From: Takakia lepidozioides
Lineage: Eukaryota > Streptophyta > Takakiopsida > Takakiales > Takakiaceae
Assembly: GCA_030704615.1 (NCBI GenBank)
Contig: CM060732.1
Span: forward strand, 16,554,001-16,618,000
Reading direction: 5' to 3'
Length of the DNA: 64,000 nt
Below, in pieces: positions 62,955-64,000 of the stretch; within the stretch, counting starts at the first letter, position 1, and each line of letters begins with the position of its first letter. The notes beneath the pieces were generated by a model. The model did not search any database, was not told where the DNA came from, and saw nothing but the letters and a program-made list of their open reading frames with translations. The position numbers and the translations under genes are program-made.

Positions 62955-64000
62955 ATGAATACGGTAAAAGGGGAACGGAACAAAGGGCAAGTACAGAAAA
63001 GCGAAATTCTTATCACATGTGTGATCCTAGTGGACTATCCAGCATTAGTGGCAGAAATTTAGAAGGGGGACCTTCTCTATGAATATTTTGGTCTGGTCAA
63101 GGAGACAAAGATTCCAGAGGTGCAACAGTTGCCCAAGGGAAATCCTGAGGTGCATATAATACATACACCTGTGTCGGAGGTACCACAAGTACAATGTCAA
63201 GACACTGCAGCACCGGTGATGGATGAAGTGGTTCAAGAAGAAAATCCGGTGGGACAATGGCCTGAGTGGTTCGTGAGACATCACACTGTTGAGGATCAGA
63301 AGGAATAGCAGCAACCTCACCATGATGACCCTCAACAGGCAATGCTGATGAGTTCCATAGGCAGGACACTTAATTTGTTGGGGACTTATGTCAAATCCCA
63401 TGTTCCAACTACCCAATTGACAGCCTTGAGAGAGGAACTCAGGAAGGAATTTGAGGCTCGACTAGCCACTGAGTGTGCAAACAAGGTCGATGAAGAGGTC
63501 ACTTTCAAGATGCAGCAAGACTTGGAGAATACAGAAGCGGCTTTGCAATTGGTCAAGGAACAATTGATTGAGGCAGGCCTCGCGCAAGACCAGTTGCACG
63601 AAGCACATAAGCAACAGCTATACCAAATGCAGGTGCAGCATGAAAGCAAGTTGCAAGAAGTGAATGCACTACATACGGAGTTGCAGACAGTGCATGACAG
63701 GATGGCCATACAATGTGCTACATTCACAACTATGCTTGACCAATCTACAAAAGAAATAAACAGTCAAGCGGAAAAATGTACGAAGGCAGAAGAAGAGAAT
63801 GTTGAGCAAATGAAACTCATTGTCGATATGAAGAATACAATCTGTCGCAATGAGGATACTTTCAAGCGATACAGGCAGGTTGAAGCTGATCAAGAGAAGC
63901 ACATCGTGGAGTTGCAACAAACGCTCATGGCCAATAGAAATGAAATCACGGTCACTAACAAGGCTTGGAAGGAAGCTAATAATCTACTTGCTGCCTATGC
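62955..64000 (+). CDS. Coiled-coil ORF after pol (family B), two in-frame TAG codons, runs off the window
   Basis: One reading frame from an ATG at 62955 to the window end, 349 codons in view, broken only by TAG at 63060-63062 and 63306-63308. The first part includes TCVILVDYPALVAEI and, after the first TAG, LLYEYFGLVKETKIPEVQ. After the second TAG the protein is a long, almost uninterrupted alpha-helical coiled coil (LREELRKEFEARL, LENTEAALQLVKEQL, QLYQMQVQHESKLQEV). The second TAG sits in a run of CAG codons and is one transition from CAG. Such a protein downstream of integrase is in the place where some plant Ty3/gypsy elements carry an extra or envelope-like ORF; no membrane segment is seen here. 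Confidence 0.62.

Larger units (their letters stand above)
54780..64000 (+). mobile_element. Ty3/gypsy LTR retrotransposon (family B), incomplete at right
   Basis: Order on the plus strand: pre-gag ORF, gag with CCHC knuckles, protease, RT, RNase H, integrase with GPY module, a repeat-coded tail, then a coiled-coil ORF reaching the window edge. The protease motif DGGSGVNIM and the integrase stretches TDYTTKWVEAKAL and YYPQGNGQAEATNK resemble the Athila/Tat branch of plant Ty3/gypsy. Numerous single-base frameshifts in gag, PR-RT and RNase H, but the integrase frame is intact. A truncated relative occupies 1-1096 on the other strand. Confidence 0.88.

Noticed and set aside
63045-63920. Minus-strand ORFs at the right edge
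   Set aside because: They oppose the plus-strand coiled-coil frame, which is longer and fits the element's gene order.

Overview
The window is nuclear DNA of a streptophyte plant, from a repeat-rich genome. The evidence is a receptor-like kinase gene with eight GT-AG exons and a land-plant-type ALE2 architecture, Ty3/gypsy elements primed by plant initiator-Met tRNA, L1-type LINE tails, CACTA termini, a tRNA-derived SINE and long satellite arrays. No prokaryotic operon, CRISPR array, rRNA gene or true tRNA gene was seen. The repeat content and the kinase would fit a charophyte alga (a Chara-like genome was considered) or a seed-free land plant; the sequence alone does not settle which.

Layout. 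1-1.1 kb: broken Ty3/gypsy pol fragment (family B, minus strand). 1.1-2.8 kb: dispersed GGCGCC palindromes and a SWIM zinc-finger fragment. 2.8-14.7 kb: an ORF split by a complete, young but coding-defective Ty3/gypsy element (family C, minus strand, 2.25-kb LTRs, TGAC target duplication, initiator-Met primer site). 14.8-18.7 kb: a satellite region with a 53-bp tandem array followed by ~366-bp units made of nested inverted repeats. 18.7-22.8 kb: rearranged LINE material. 23.3-25.3 kb: a terminal-inverted-repeat element with a perfect 10-bp target duplication, filled with about nine tandem hairpins. 25.8-27.6 kb: MITE-like element, SINE and another LINE tail. 29.1-34.9 kb: the one clearly intact host gene, an ALE2/PERK-like receptor kinase (minus strand, 8 exons, 913 aa). 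36.6-37.1 kb: TIR element in its upstream region. 39.4-43.9 kb: tandem repeats and a multi-exon gene inside a probable CACTA transposon. 44.1-47.7 kb: coiled-coil and acidic ORFs and a decayed SWIM gene. 47.8-50.0 kb: tandem repeats. 51.1-52.1 kb: a repeat copy interrupted by a CACTA-type terminus. 53.4-54.8 kb: four exons of a DNA-methyltransferase-like gene, cut off at its 5' side where the next retroelement starts. 54.8-64.0 kb: a large family-B Ty3/gypsy element (plus strand) with an extra ORF before gag and a coiled-coil ORF after pol, running off the window.

How it fits together. Apart from the kinase and perhaps the methyltransferase-like gene, nearly all coding capacity is mobile-element derived. 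Elements are nested in one another, and several junctions can be read directly because an uninterrupted paralogue or a target duplication is present. The most unusual items are the hairpin-array TIR element, a second degenerate RNase H-like domain in the family-C polyprotein, the two extra ORFs of family B, and a GGCGCC palindrome that recurs in unrelated-looking repeats across the window.
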